A DNA stretch of 64,000 nucleotides, taken from assembly GCF_008831285.2 (NCBI RefSeq), contig NC_045138.2, positions 10,304,571 through 10,368,570 on the forward strand, given 5' to 3'. The notes under the pieces were generated by a model that was not told the DNA's origin, did not search any database, and saw only the letters and a list, made by a program, of their open reading frames with translations. The number at the start of each line of letters is the position of its first letter. Within the stretch, counting starts at the first letter, position 1. The position numbers and the translations under genes were made by a program. This document shows, piece after piece, positions 47,746 to 59,877 of the stretch. This DNA comes from Nymphaea colorata (Eukaryota; Streptophyta; Magnoliopsida; Nymphaeales; Nymphaeaceae).

Positions 47746-50681
47746 CATTTCATAGTTACATCATGTCCTCCCTCCGAATTGAACCTTACACTTTCTGTCA
47801 TCCTCTTTCTCTCTTTCATTCCTTGAATGTTGTCTATATATTATCCATGCATAGTTGCTTGGTTTTTTTTTTTTATTTATTTTTTTACTTATATGTGAAT
47901 GTATGGTGGGAATGAGAGTGTGGTTTGGGGACTCTTTATTTTTATATTAATTTTTGAGGTTGGGACTTGTCCAACCTGGGATATACCCTCACGAAAATGT
48001 ACATGTCATTTTGCACTAGTTTCCTTTTTAATCATCCCATTAGGAACCCTAACGAGTGCCTCGTTGTGTTGCTTGTTTTCTTCTATACCCAATGGTAGAA
48101 GAAATATATCCCTTACAACAAACTAAATAATAATATTTTATGCTTATATAAATCATATTTTCCAAAACATTTTCAAAAGGAACCTTCTAACATGGCCTTA
48201 GGGACTTAGCTTAGACTCTTGCATGAGTCCAAGCTCCCTTCCGGCCCACATTAAACTTGAAGTTAATAATTTTAAGTTGTTCCTTGATTTCTAATCTTGT
48301 GAAGGTATGGATGTATACACATGTTATATACATCTATGCTAACATGATGACCCCTCATCTTTCCCTCTATGCTTTCACTTTTCATTTTATAAATTTTCAT
48401 ATGTGCATGAATACGCATGTACATGTGCTCCATTTCCTCTCTTTCAAATATTTATTCCTCTTTTCAAGACAAATATCTTCTCTTATAAAATTTCTCATAC
48501 CCATATATACGTATGACATTTTTCTTTTCCTCTAAAATCTCTCTTTCTTTTCAAATCAATACATCTTTTTCTCTTAAGCTTCATATATGTGTATGTGATG
48601 GTATGTATACATGTATGCATGTCTTTCTCTATCTCTCTCTCTTTCTTTTCATAGGAGTGTTTTATCTCTTGTATTCTTTTTAACATTCTCCTCTCACGAA
48701 CTTTCTATTTACCAACTTCATTAAGATCACAAACTAAGTATTGACCCAATATTAGAATCTTGCTTGATGGTCTACAATCCCTATCCTTTTTTAAAAACTT
48801 TTCCTTCTTATATACAATAATTATAACAACGAAATCTTATATGTATGTTGTGGTAGGAATGACTTTAGATGAATGTTGTGGTATGAATGTTTTACATTCT
48901 TTCAATCATATAGGGTAAATGCATCCATACATTCTCACCCACTTTATTTCACTTATGATCACAAGCACCTCTCCAAAAGAACTTAAGCAAGAAGGGATGG
49001 AGCTCTAGTTAGGTGGTAACCGAATTAGAGCAAAATCTCAAACCTACTTAAAGTCTTAAGATAACACTAAAGTAATTTCAAAATGATTTCACAAGTTTTT
49101 CAAATGATATTTACTAGTTCTACTTTTTCCTCAAAACATTTCACATTTTCAAGCAATTTCAAAAGTTTGAAACTTCAAACTTTCAATATTTTCTACACTG
49201 AATATAGAATAAAAAAGATGTTTAAGTTAAAACAAAATGCATGAATGATAAACATATCCCTTGGGTTGATTACCCCGGTAAAGGCGCCGGGAACGGTCGA
49301 TCCTCGTACCGTCGGGCGAGTCCCTTTCTTTCCTCTTTCAAAATAAAAACCTCATTTTTCTGGAGTACTCCAAAACCAATGAAAATTTTGGGACGCAAAC
49401 ATACGTGCATCCAAAACACTATTCTAAATAAGACATAACCTCAAGGAAAATGCAACTATAATACTTTTTGTGACAACATAACAAAAAAGAATATGAAGAT
49501 TAAGCACCTTCTCATAATGCCATATGCATAGAGTCCTTGTCAACCCAGTGGCAGATACCTCTCATCATATGGAATAATATGAACCAAAAAAATGCCATAA
49601 GAAGAACATAGCATTAACCTTGCATCCACCTCGTAAGAACACATGCAGGTCCAAAGAACTACCGATTGTAATCATCCCCTAACATATGGGGCAGACCATC
49701 CATTCATTAAACTTACCCGCTTGCTTGCAGTAAATCAAACAACAAGTGAAGATTCATCTTATTTTCTTTTGATATAGTATGAAGGTTCCAGACACCCGAC
49801 ATCTAGAGATAGAGACGAGACTGCCAAACTGTAGCATTACCATACAACTGATATTCTCTTCAGCAACACCAAAAAGCTTAACAAAACCTCTTCTTCCAAA
49901 CAGTAAAAAATCACAACCCAAACCCTAGAGAAAGAAGATGGACGAGAATCGCAAAAATACCAACTTGACAAAACCTTCACTCAAGAAACGAACCACAACA
50001 CAAAGAGAGAGAGAGAGGGAGGGGAAAAATTACATACCACTGATAAGAAAAGATAGACGGGATGCCGGTGGGCCGTTGGCCAGTGGCTGGTGGCCAGATG
50101 GTGGTGTGGCCATGCTTGTGCAGGCCGTGCGGTGCTGTGAGGAGCCTAGAAGGGTGGTCGTCTGTTCGACGAAAGACTCAAAGAGGGAAGATGGGAAGAG
50201 AAAGAGCAAACAGGAAGAGAGAGAGCGGTTGGAAAGATGGAAGACCGAAGGCGAAGGGTGGCCTCAGGTCTGGTCATCTGGTCGTCAACGGAAGAGGGAA
50301 GATGGGAAAAAGAGAGAGAGGGAGAGAGGGAAGACGAGAAGAGAGAGAGAGGCAGAGCCGCAGTAGGAAAGACGGAAGACGAAGAGCGAAGATGGCGAGA
50401 GAGGGAGAGTCGGAGTGGGAGAGATGGAGAACGAAAAAAAGAAAACCCTAAACCTTTTTCCCGCCTGAGAAGAAGTGAGAAGCATGAACCGGTTTTTTTA
50501 AAACCGTTAGTTTAATCGAGCCGAGTCGAGCTGTAACGAGTCTACTTGAGTGAACTCGAACTCGACTCGATTAGTTAAACGAGTCGACTCGTGAACTCGA
50601 GCTCGACTTGTTTAACTAATGAAGCAGCTCGAACTCGCTTACGAGTCGAGCTTGAGTAGCTCGACTCGTTGTGCACCCCTA

Positions 50682-51990
50682 TTTTTAATGAGCACCAACT
50701 TCCTTTTCAAAACTATTGAACCTTAACTCCACCAAAGCCAATGACAAATCTGCCCATTCACATGCCTAGTCATGGCTGTACATCCTATGAAACTCACCCA
50801 CCATCAGATTCTCTTTCTCTTAATCCAACCACACCAGCATTGATATCTCAACCTTCTTCACTCGATCCTCCACACATTAGACAACCCATTCACACCCTTC
50901 AAATCATTACACGTTCCATGACTGAAATACATATACACAAAATTTTTTCATCGATTTTCTCTAGACCAGACTTTAACCTTGCTCATCAACTGTTCAATGA
51001 TTGTAACCCATGGCAAATGAGTGACGCTCACAAGTAACTCAACAACACATGGACTCTCGTTTCACCTTTGGCAAATCGCAATGTTGGATTTACAAAATAA
51101 AAGGAAAAGTTGATAGGGCCAATATTGAATGCTAAAAAGGTCGACTTATGGCTCAAGGCAATATACAATAGTTAGACATCGACTATTTTGATTAGTTTAG
51201 TCTGGTTGTCAAGCAAACCACCATTTGAACAATTATATCTCTTGCGATTAGTTTCAAATGGGTGAATTTGATAATTTGATGTAAATATTGCATTTCTCAA
51301 TGAGGACCTCCAAAAATAATTTACATGGCTCAACCATAAGGCTTTGAATATGGATTTAATCTTGTTTGCAAATTAAACAAGGTTATATATGGGATCAAAC
51401 AGGCTCCTAGAGTTTGGTCTCAAAAGCAAAGTACTCCTACTCTATGGCTTTGCTTTATCCAAGACCGGTAGATCACTATCTATTTTCAAACAATGAGATA
51501 TTTTGTATTATATATTAGTTTATGTTGATTACATGTTGATGACATTCTGTTGATTGGAAATAGTTCAAGGTTCATACATCTCTTATCTCCAAATTGGGAT
51601 TATATTTGCTCTTAAGGACTTGAGTGTTCTCATTTTTTTTTCTCAGTATGAAGGCTCATTAGACAGCTAATGGTCTTCTCCATTCTCATCAACACAAATG
51701 TGCCTCAAATCTCCTCAACAGAGATAAAATGGCTATCTCCAAACCATAGTTGGCAAACCCAGCAATCTGGCTCAGGAATCACCCAAGTCGGACCGGGATT
51801 GTTCTCTTATTGGGTCACACGTCGTTAAGACCCTGATCCACACCAAGACTCAGCCGAGTCTGGCACAACATGAGTTTTGGCAATATAAAGTTAAATTAGT
51901 GATAAAAATTTATTTTAATCTAGTTTTTGTCTTCAATCGATATGAAAAGACCAAAAAAGGGACGAGGAAGCTGAATTGGTTGGTTTAATC

Positions 51991-52027
<37 letters not shown>

Positions 52028-52085
52028 CCTTTATGGAGGTTGGACCATTTGTTGGGCATTTTAACCCCAAACCAACCTTGTCCTT

Positions 52086-52119
<34 letters not shown>

Positions 52120-53110
52120 GCCCCAAAGGTGGTCGGTCGGGCCATCGGCGACCTCCCAACATTGGAGAGAACAAACTTTTCTTTTTGCATTTTAATGATT
52201 TCACCAAGTATTTAAGTATTGAGTAGTTAATTAGATCATTTGGTGAAAATTAGAAAGAAAAAGAGAGCTACATGCTGGTAAGTCAGTTGCATGTCGATAG
52301 TCTGATTCCCACTATTCAATCTGGCTAAGTCATAGAATTAACCCATTGACCCGCTGAGCCGGTTAGCTGCCGATCTGGGTCTGATTCCGGAGTTTGCCAA
52401 CTATGCTCCAAATCCATGTCGACGCCTATAGGAATGCTAAAATCTCTTGGTCAAGGATACAATACCTCATATGATGATCCAAAATGCTATCAGAGGTATT
52501 TTCGGGCATTAAAATTTGCCATTTATATATTGTCCTACTCATGAACATTGGGCCACAGTGAAATGCATATTGAGGCATATTAAGGGCACTCTACACTGTG
52601 AACTTCTTCAGCCAGCTTCAAATTTGACTATTCATGCCTTCTAATGCCAAATTGGGCCAGATGCCCAGACACACGAAAGTCTACTGGCAGGTATGCAGTA
52701 TTTCTTGGGCCAAATCTCCTCTCTTGGAGTACCAAGAAAAAAAAAACAAAAAAAACAAAAACAAAAAGGCACTGTGGCTCGTTTTGGCTCAAAAGCTGAC
52801 TACAGGTTAATGGCCAATACTGCCATCGAGCTCATCTGGATCCAAATAACTCCTGCAAGAATTACACCTCACCATTCAAAACACCAACTATATGCTATGA
52901 CAACTTCAGTGCAACATATATGTCTGCCCATCCGATTTTCCATCAAGAAAGCAAGCATGCTGAATTGGATGTCCACATGTTCAGACATTGAATTGCTAAA
53001 AATCATTTATAGGAGCTTCATTTGGTCTCTTCCTGCCAAATAGCAGATCGACTCACTAAGCCTCTACCAAAAGCATCCTTTGAACACTTGAGGTTCAAAT
53101 CAACGGTCTA
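50682..53110 (+). pseudogene. copia-3 integrase end, RT and RNase H remnant
   Basis: Directly after the hAT-like element the copia frame resumes with the last integrase residues. The Ser/Pro-rich linker follows (to about 50940), then the RT start (NTWTLVSPLAN, about 51048), CKLNKVIYGIKQAPRVW (about 51369-51419) and a duplicated, disrupted YVDD region (about 51520-51556). RNase H gives [19 protein letters not shown] (about 52786-52840). The end ADRLTKPLPKASFEHLR is at about 53044-53094. Stops and frame changes are scattered throughout. It is the right half of the element whose left half ends at 41716. Confidence 0.85.
51993..52117. repeat. (TA)n and (CT)n microsatellites in copia-3
   Basis: A 30-bp TA run (51993-52022) and a 29-bp CT run (52089-52117) lie within a non-copia stretch between the RT and RNase H parts (about 51750-52400). 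That stretch may be a further small insertion; I cannot define its ends. Confidence 0.8.
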
Positions 53111-53140
53111 AACTCAATGTTAAACCTAGAAGGTTGAGTT

Positions 53141-53151
53141 AGAGTGCGGGG
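53141..53151 (+). other. Polypurine tract of copia-3
   Basis: AGAGTGCGGGG sits directly before the TGTCAGTGG start of the 3' LTR, where plus-strand synthesis would be primed. Confidence 0.6.
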
Positions 53152-53530
53152 TGTCAGTGGTTACAAGCAAGGGGATTCAAATCGTAGATGTCAAGATCTT
53201 GTGGATTAAAACAGTTCCAACCTGATAAAGAAAGGAGTTGGCATTGAGAGCAAAATCTCAGCTCTTAGAAACCAATATCAGCGTAGTCAATTATAGAAAT
53301 GAGCTAGCACTGAGAGAAAAATTTTCAGAAGAGAAAACAAAGAGAAGTGACAATAATGATGTAAATACTGATTTTAAATTGTTCGTAACTGTAATGCTAT
53401 GTCACAATGGATAATGATGTAAATACTGATTTTAAATTGCATGTTCGTAACTGTAATGCTATGTCACAATGGTATGGGTGTGGGTAATTTCGTAAATCTT
53501 AGACGGCAGTACGTTGAATATTATATATTA
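53152..53530 (+). repeat. 3' LTR of copia-3
   Basis: It starts TGTCAGTGGTTACAAGC and shares AAAACAGTTCCAACCTG and other blocks with the 5' LTR at 32993. It carries an extra tandem copy of a segment of about 60 bp (53354-53471, with ATGATGTAAATACTGATTTT in both units). The last part has drifted, so the right boundary is approximate. Confidence 0.7.
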
Positions 53531-53539
53531 TTATATATT

Positions 53540-54120
53540 TTTAATTCAAAATTTTCAAAAAACCAAATGATATCATCACATTAAGACAATGTTCCTTCCA
53601 TGAATCCATAGACAAACTTGAACATATAAAAAAATCAGTTTCAGAGAGGCAAATGTACACAATTCTTGAGCAGCGGGAGACTGAAACCACAATAATCTTA
53701 TCGCATAAACCAACAGAACAAACCACAACAATGTTATCGCATAAATCACGCAAAAAAAAAGATTTCAAAAGAAGCATCCCTTTGAACGGCAGAACAAAAA
53801 ACACAAAAAAAAGTAAAAACCCCTAAAAACCTTCCAACGTGGTGGACGCCCCTGCCCAAGGTCGCTGCAAGCACTCGCCACCGAGGAAGGGAACAAACTG
53901 GAGACAGAGAGGAGAAGGAAGCGTGGCTCGTTTTTAGGTTATCATATGGTTTGGATCTGGTTTCGACTTGAAACCAGATCCAAACGTACTGGCACGTTCC
54001 GGTTCACATATCGCAAGGGAGTGTGAGTGAATTTATAGACGGTACAGGTGACACCTTCAGTTACTGAGCCTACTTAGTTGATTGTGTCTCTTTCCACATT
54101 TTTTTCTCAGTCGCCTTTAC
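53540..54120. other. Intergenic, no gene seen
   Basis: No recognised coding sequence. It contains the perfect hairpin at 53949-53985. Confidence 0.4.
53949..53985. repeat. Perfect 16-bp inverted repeat, 5-nt loop
   Basis: GTTTGGATCTGGTTTC, loop GACTT, GAAACCAGATCCAAAC. All 16 pairs match. Confidence 0.9.
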
Positions 54121-54357
54121 TCTGATAGTCTACACCGATCTTATCGTAGTAATTTTGATGATAGGGCTTAAAGTCATCAACATTTGGTAGTCTAAACCCT
54201 CTGATAGTCTACACCGATCTTATCGTAGTAATTTTGATGATAGGGCTTAAAGTCATCAACATTTGGTAGTCTAAACCCTCTGATAGTCTACACCGATCTT
54301 ATCGTAGTAATTTTGATGATAGGGCTTAAAGTCATCAACATTTGGTAGTCTAAACCC
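54121..54357 (+). repeat. Perfect tandem triplication, 3 x 79 bp
   Basis: Three copies start TCTGATAGTCTACACCGATC at 54121, 54200 and 54279 and appear identical. Identity this high points to a recent event or to assembly duplication. No coding frame is conserved across it. Confidence 0.95.
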
Positions 54358-54360
54358 TCC

Positions 54361-56472
54361 TATCGATTGTATCTTTTGACAACAATCTATTTGTACATTA
54401 ATATAATTTCATTAGCATGTCTCTTAATAATGTATTTTCATTTGCAACCCACTAACTTTGAAATGCTAATAGGAGGAACCAACACCTCTGCTGGTTATGA
54501 AGGGCCTCAATCTCATCTTCCAACACTAACCTTAGCTTAGATTGTTGAAAAGAATTGGGTTCATTTTCAATGTAGGGGATTGTGTGCACGAGGTCAACAT
54601 AAAGGAGTTCGGGTTTTTATTTTCATTTTGTAAATTGAAGGTTATTTTATTCGCGCTAAAGGGAAGACTTCAAGTAAGATCAATGACCAAGTATACAGCC
54701 TAGCTATATATCTGTGGACAACCGGAAAACAGAGCTACACCGGGGATCACCTGTATTACACACGATATAGCTCTATACGCGTGAATTTTTTCACCTTTAG
54801 TATCACTGGTATTGCGTCCGTCGCTGTAGCCTTTTGCAGTGAAAATGCAGTGGCCAGTGCAGCCCACCTATACCTGTACAATAGCAGTGTATTGCCTCAC
54901 CGCTATAGCCTTCAATATTTTAAAAACCACCAGTTCATTAAACACGGTTGAATCCTTTTTTGATACAATTCCTGTACATCCAACAATACAACAATTAGAT
55001 AAGCATTAAGCAATAAATACATCGCCGAAAAAAATTACTAACTAATGTTTAACCAGCATAGCCTCAAGCCTCCACTTTCTAGCTGCAAGCTTCAGCTTCC
55101 ACACGGCAACAAGTCCCACTTGTCAAACTCTCTCTCTCTCTCTCTCTTGACAATTCCATCATGAAAAAAACAACATGAACCAATTGGGATCAATATTCAC
55201 CATTTTCAACTAAAACAGGAGTATCGGGAAGAAAAATATTAAAAATGAAAACATGGAAGACAATTTGATGGTCTGAAGAGTTCCACAGGCTGACAAGCAA
55301 TGCTTGTACGTTTGAGAATGACCTCAGTACTACGCATCTAATAGGAACCAACATCAATGCCCGTAGGCCTGCAGCCACCCAATAGGTCCATAACAAAAGT
55401 ACCAACCTAATGATGTATATAGTTGGCAAGTGATCTACAAATTGAAAGTCAAGACAGAAATGAATACGCAACAGTTCTATCAAGAGTCTGAGAGAATACA
55501 CAGAAAACAGGAAACTAAATGTACTAACAAAAATCATAGTAAGAATAGACCAAGAATTTGGCAGCAGCATGCTGCATATTGTATCAATGTTCTTCAAAAG
55601 ATTTCAAGAATATCGCAATATAGGTTTGATTGTATGAGATGCTTTACCCTTGAGCAGCATTAATTTCAAGATTATTGTATCAATGTTTCTATCAACTTCA
55701 ATCGAAATTGAAGAACCTCAGAAGTCACTTCAGTTTGATCCCACCAGAAACCAAATGCAGCATACTGCAACCTCTTCTTTGTGATCACAAGCACTTGACA
55801 ACAAGCTTCCCCTTAGGCTAAGTTGGGCCATTCATGCATCCACCACCAAATCAAGCTCCACCATAAATGAAACTCGTCCTTCTCACTGAGGTTCATTTTT
55901 CATCGAGGCCCTATAAATCTCCTTACATTTATGCCAAACGACCAATGCTTCACTTTTTAATGACTACCTCACTCCCTCACATACAGTGATTCCGACTTAC
56001 ACATCTGCACTAGATCAGCATATGGAAAGTCACATACCAGCAATTACTTAACCGTCTCTTCTTAAACCTCCGTGAAAGGCATAGATTCAACTCCTGAGTG
56101 AAATAGGAGTGAGGAAGCCATCTCTTTTAAAATCTGATCATCATCGGTTTCCGTACCATCATAGCACTTTTACATTTGAAAAAACAGATGGTATGATGTT
56201 TCCCCTTGGCCTATGTCACAAGGCTACTCCTCTTAAGGAGGAGTACCCGCACGGTACGGGTACCGGTATGCCCATGGGTGTGCCTCTAGTGCGGTCAACG
56301 CTTCACGGGGTACGGTCAACGTACCTGGGTTCAATTTCGTCCAATTTTGGACTCAATCAACTTTGACCGAGTCTATAGTTGTCCATTTTTTATTTTGACG
56401 ATTTTAAGTTTTTAACGTGTTAAACATCATCTAACGTTAAAATGGTTGAAAACCTTAAACCCCTACGACGTC
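54361..56472. other. Intergenic, no gene seen
   Basis: AT-rich DNA with a CT run at 55129-55147. A 135-codon minus-strand frame (55597-55190) is hydrophobic and AT-driven and has no domain I recognise. Confidence 0.4.
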
Positions 56473-57414
56473 TTCTTTGTCACGCGCGGCGTTTGGGCGG
56501 AGCGGGTCGGGTCAGGGTCCAGACCCGGACCCTAGCCCCACGCGAGAGGAGCCCGACGCGAGGGCCCTTCTCCCTCGCGTCTCCCTTTTCTTCCTCGTCG
56601 CCTTCTTGCTTCCGTGTCGCCCGTGTGAGACCAGGAGGAGGACGAGGGAGCAGTGGCGACGCTTGAGCCGGCGGAGGAAGGAACGGCGGCGGCGTCGGTG
56701 TCGGCAGTTGGGTAAGCCCTCAACCTCTCCCTAACTCTTCCTTCTTCCTTCTTCTCCTTCTCCCTCTCCCACTATCACTCGTCTCCCTCTCCACCGAACG
56801 ACTCTCCTCATTCTCCACCGTCTCTCTCTTCTCTCCCGTCCTCTCCCCTCACTGCCTTCTTTTCCCCTTTTGACCGAACCCTCTCCCCATTTTCTGCTCG
56901 TTTTCTATTTTCTCCAATCAAGCACTTTCTCTCACTGATTTTTCACTATTTCATCACTGTTGGATCCGTTTTCAGCTTGGGGATTTGTCCTCCCCCTCGT
57001 AACAGCAGTTAGAGGAGGCCTTGGTAGTGGAGGCATTGGAGGATTTTAGCCGTTTGGGGACCACTTGGGCACGTGAGGTGGCTGCCGGGAGGATTACAGC
57101 AGTTTAGACCTTCAATCGGGGTGAGCAAGGCGAAATTGAACCTATTTTATGATATATTTTTCTTTGGAACGCGTATAATTATTGTTTGAGCATGCTAGAG
57201 CTTAGAATTGATTATTTGGAACACATGTTAGTGATTTCGTTTTTGGGGGAAAGCTTGCGATTATGTTGGGAAGCGAAGATTCATATTTTGGATGATCATT
57301 TAAGCATGATAGATTAATTTTCGAAGCATTAGGAGAAACATGGTAGAGTTTGTGAGGTTGTGGGGAAGATTTAGGACCGTTTTAGTGAGCCTGTAGCACG
57401 CGTTTTTGTGAACG

Positions 57415-58087
57415 GGTGCATCTTGGAGTTAAATAGGGATAACGTACATAAGTTGGAAGTATCTTTGGGGTAGATGCCTTGATTTAAGAAAAAGAGAATT
57501 TTGAGAAAGACGTTAGTGATAGACGGATTGATGGCTTTGAGTTTTGGCATCTATTGGCACGGCTAGGAGTGGGAAGTGGCCCTATTGGAGAACTTGTGGG
57601 TTGACACTACCCGTCGACACCCTCTCGAGGCGATGACACGTGCCTCAATGATTTTGTTTTGTTTTTGTTTGAATTGTTGAGGTATGAAGTAAGAATCTTA
57701 TCTTGTGTTTGTGTCTGCAGGTACACCGGGTACATCCCGTCGACCTTGAGCTACCGGATTCGAAGCTCGAGGCATTTTGAAGATTCTTGTGAACGCGCCA
57801 CAGGTATGGCGACATTCCAGGCAAATCCCTGCCTGGGCAAGTGAATGAATGTGTGTTCCTAGGATCATGGGATCCTAGGATTTGTGATATGAATTGATTG
57901 AGTGTTCCGTGAATGAATATGTGTATGCATGTACATAAATTGATATATGATATGAATTGTTTTGAAAGGCTTATAGTAATTGTTTTGATAATGTTACGCA
58001 TTTTCATGATAACTGTTTAGGACAGATGAGGCGGGGTATCGAGTCGAGTGTCTCCTCGACCCCAATTGTGCATTAGAAAGCATCCTA
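57415..58087. repeat. Left arm of large inverted repeat
   Basis: This arm of about 673 bp pairs with 58256-58943 at high identity; both arms encode the same 118-residue chance frame in opposite directions. The spacer is 168 bp. The outer junctions read GGTGCATCTTGG and the inner ones CATCCTA. Confidence 0.95.
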
Positions 58088-58255
58088 GCTACCCACTGTG
58101 CAAACATTTGCATCATTGCCCGCGGCAATGGGTATTCAATAAACATAACATTCACATTCATCATCATACAATTACATCTTTGAAAACTTAGCCAAACCAC
58201 AGAGAGTAGTCTCAATCTGTGGTGGGCTCGTAGCTGTCCTATGCAGTTATCATTG

Positions 58256-58943
58256 TAGGATGCTTTCTAATGCACAATTGGGGTCGAGGAGACACTCGAC
58301 TCGATACCCCGCCTCATCTGTCCTAAACAGTTATCAATTCTAACATGCACATGAAAATGCGTAACATTATCAAAACAATTACTATAAGCCTTTCAAAACA
58401 ATTCATATCATATATCAATTTATGCACATGCATACACATATTCATTCACGGAACACTCAATCAATTCATATCACAAATCCTAGGATCCCATGATCCTAGG
58501 AACACACATTCATTCACTTGCCCAGGCAGGGATTTGCCTGGAATGTCGCCATACCTGTGGCGCGTTCACAAGAATCTTCAAAATGCCTCGAGCTTCGAAT
58601 CCGGTAGCTCAAGGTCGACGGGATGTACCCGGTGTACCTGCAGACACAAACACAAGATAAGATTCCTACTTCATACCTCAACAATTCAAACAAAAACAAA
58701 ACAAAATCATTGAGGCACGTGTCATCGCCTCGAGAGGGTGTCGACGGGTAGTGTCAACCCACAAGTTCTCCAATAGGGCCACTTCCCACTCCTAGCCGTG
58801 CCAATAGATGCCAAAACTCAAAGCCATCAATCCGTCTATTACTAACGCCTTTCTCAAAATTCCCTTTTTCTTAAATCAAGGCGTCTACCCCAAAGATACT
58901 TCCAACTTATGTACGTTATCCCTATTTAACTCCAAGATGCACC
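58256..58943. repeat. Right arm of large inverted repeat
   Basis: This is the reverse complement of 57415-58087 with few differences. Together with most of the spacer (from about 58100) it runs in the same direction as LTR-B at 63455-64000. Both flanking parts of LTR-A run the other way. Confidence 0.95.
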
Positions 58944-59877
58944 AGTGGGATGTAACTATGTATATGGGAGTTGTCCCGCTTTCGCCACTGGTCTCGCCTG
59001 TTCGGAGCGCAGGCGGTGCAAGGCCCCAGGGTACTGTTGTGTGATGTGCTTGGAGCGTAGGCTCCCGCCTTCCCAACCTGGGTGTCCTAGGGAAGGCTGA
59101 GTATCTCTCCTTGGAATTCACACATCCATGGATGAGTGCTCTACCGCTGCAGCGGATAGATGGATCCATACTGTTCTGGGCCACCACGGGGGTTGTCTCT
59201 CGGCTGTGGGCCGCCCGCGGTGTGCACGTGTCTGTGTTTGCACCCACAGGAACTGTAAATTCACTGATAGTAATGAAACTGCAATGCATGTGATTGAAAT
59301 ATATAGGATTGTTGTGCATGTGACTGTTGTGCTTATGAATGCAAGTGACATGTTGATGATGCCTTGCATGTGATTGAAATTATGTTATTGTAGCCATTGA
59401 GTGGCGTCTGCATGTCGTGTCTTGACACGACATAATGATAGATTGTTCTGATGTTTGTTTGTGTACTGAGCCCGACCTAAGAGGGCTTGGACTTTTCCTG
59501 GCTTGTTGCTATACTGCGAAGGCTAAGCCTTCAGTTGTTTCTTTTTTTCAGGTTTTGGTGTACCCAGGGCAGCAGGCTGAGCAGATGGCTACACTCACGT
59601 CCTACTGGGGAGGTTTTGGGTTTTGTTTTGTTCTTATAGTGCCGGCGCGTCGGGTTTTTGGCTTTACTGATGCCTTGTTTTTTATTAGGCATCGATGTTG
59701 TGATTTTGGGGCATTTTTGTCAAATGTACAATTGAATTGAAATGCTATATAATGGAAAGCTTGCCCCTGTTTTGAATTGCTTGACTCATTCCTTTTTGAA
59801 CTATTGTGTAGTCACACCTCGATGTTGGATGTTAGAAAAAAAAAATGTTTGAGTGTCAAAAAGGTCGGGGTGTGACA

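Larger units (their letters stand above)
45813..49401 (+). repeat. Solo LTR, 3589 bp, with 5-bp TSD
   Basis: It starts TGTAATCACCCCAAATTTTT and ends AAAATTTTGGGACGCAAACA, so the ends form a short imperfect inverted repeat. The flanks are TACGT on the left (45808-45812) and TACGT on the right (49402-49406), a perfect 5-bp duplication. A TATA box (CTATAAATA, about 46542) gives the + orientation. There is no internal region or second LTR, so this is a solo LTR left by recombination. It sits inside the hAT-like element. A related copy lies at 9561-14099. The absence of any coding domain leaves the superfamily open; Ty3 is most likely for LTRs this long. Confidence 0.88.
41717..50681. mobile_element. 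hAT-like element, 8965 bp, non-autonomous
   Basis: The left end reads TAGGGCTGAACACGAGCC. The right end, reverse-complemented, reads TAGGGGTGCACAACGAGTC. Target duplications TTTTTAAC (41709-41716) and TTTTTAAT (50682-50689) are 8 bp, as for hAT, with one difference. Both ends carry dense GAGCTCGA/GACTCGA words over 170-280 bp. There is no hAT transposase frame. The interior holds a solo LTR (45813-49401), a minus-strand pyrimidine-rich leader (about 50500 to 50030) with AGGGTTTTC, and a candidate captured LRR fragment. It splits the copia-3 integrase region. Confidence 0.85.
56478..59877 (+). repeat. LTR with internal inverted duplication (LTR-A)
   Basis: The right end reads GGTCGGGGTGTGACA (59863-59877) and is the inverse of the left end of the related LTR-B (TGTCACACCCCGACC). 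The proposed left end TGTCACGCGCGGCG (56478) is preceded by TTCTT, and TTCTT also follows the right end (59878-59882), giving a candidate 5-bp duplication in pyrimidine-rich DNA. The left part is GC-rich and leader-like (56480-56720). No coding region is present, so this is a candidate solo LTR. Segment 58088-58943 is an inverted copy of neighbouring LTR sequence, so the true family LTR is probably near 2.5-2.7 kb. Confidence 0.6.

Noticed and set aside
49938-50515. Arg/Glu-rich ORFs in a GAGA-rich tract
   Set aside because: They are reads through a purine-rich low-complexity leader of the hAT-like element. The other strand looks like a 5' untranslated region.
55190-55597. 135-codon hydrophobic minus-strand ORF
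   Set aside because: Composition is driven by AT-rich sequence. I recognise no membrane-protein family and see no conserved motif.
57645-58713. Two identical 118-residue frames on opposite strands (57645-58007 minus and 58345-58713 plus)
   Set aside because: They are mirror copies produced by the large inverted repeat in the LTR. The sequence has no known domain and a partial version recurs in LTR-B.
58885-59373. Cys/His-containing ORFs in LTR-A and their counterparts in LTR-B (62928-63285)
   Set aside because: The frames differ between the two LTR copies and carry no domain, so they are non-coding LTR sequence.
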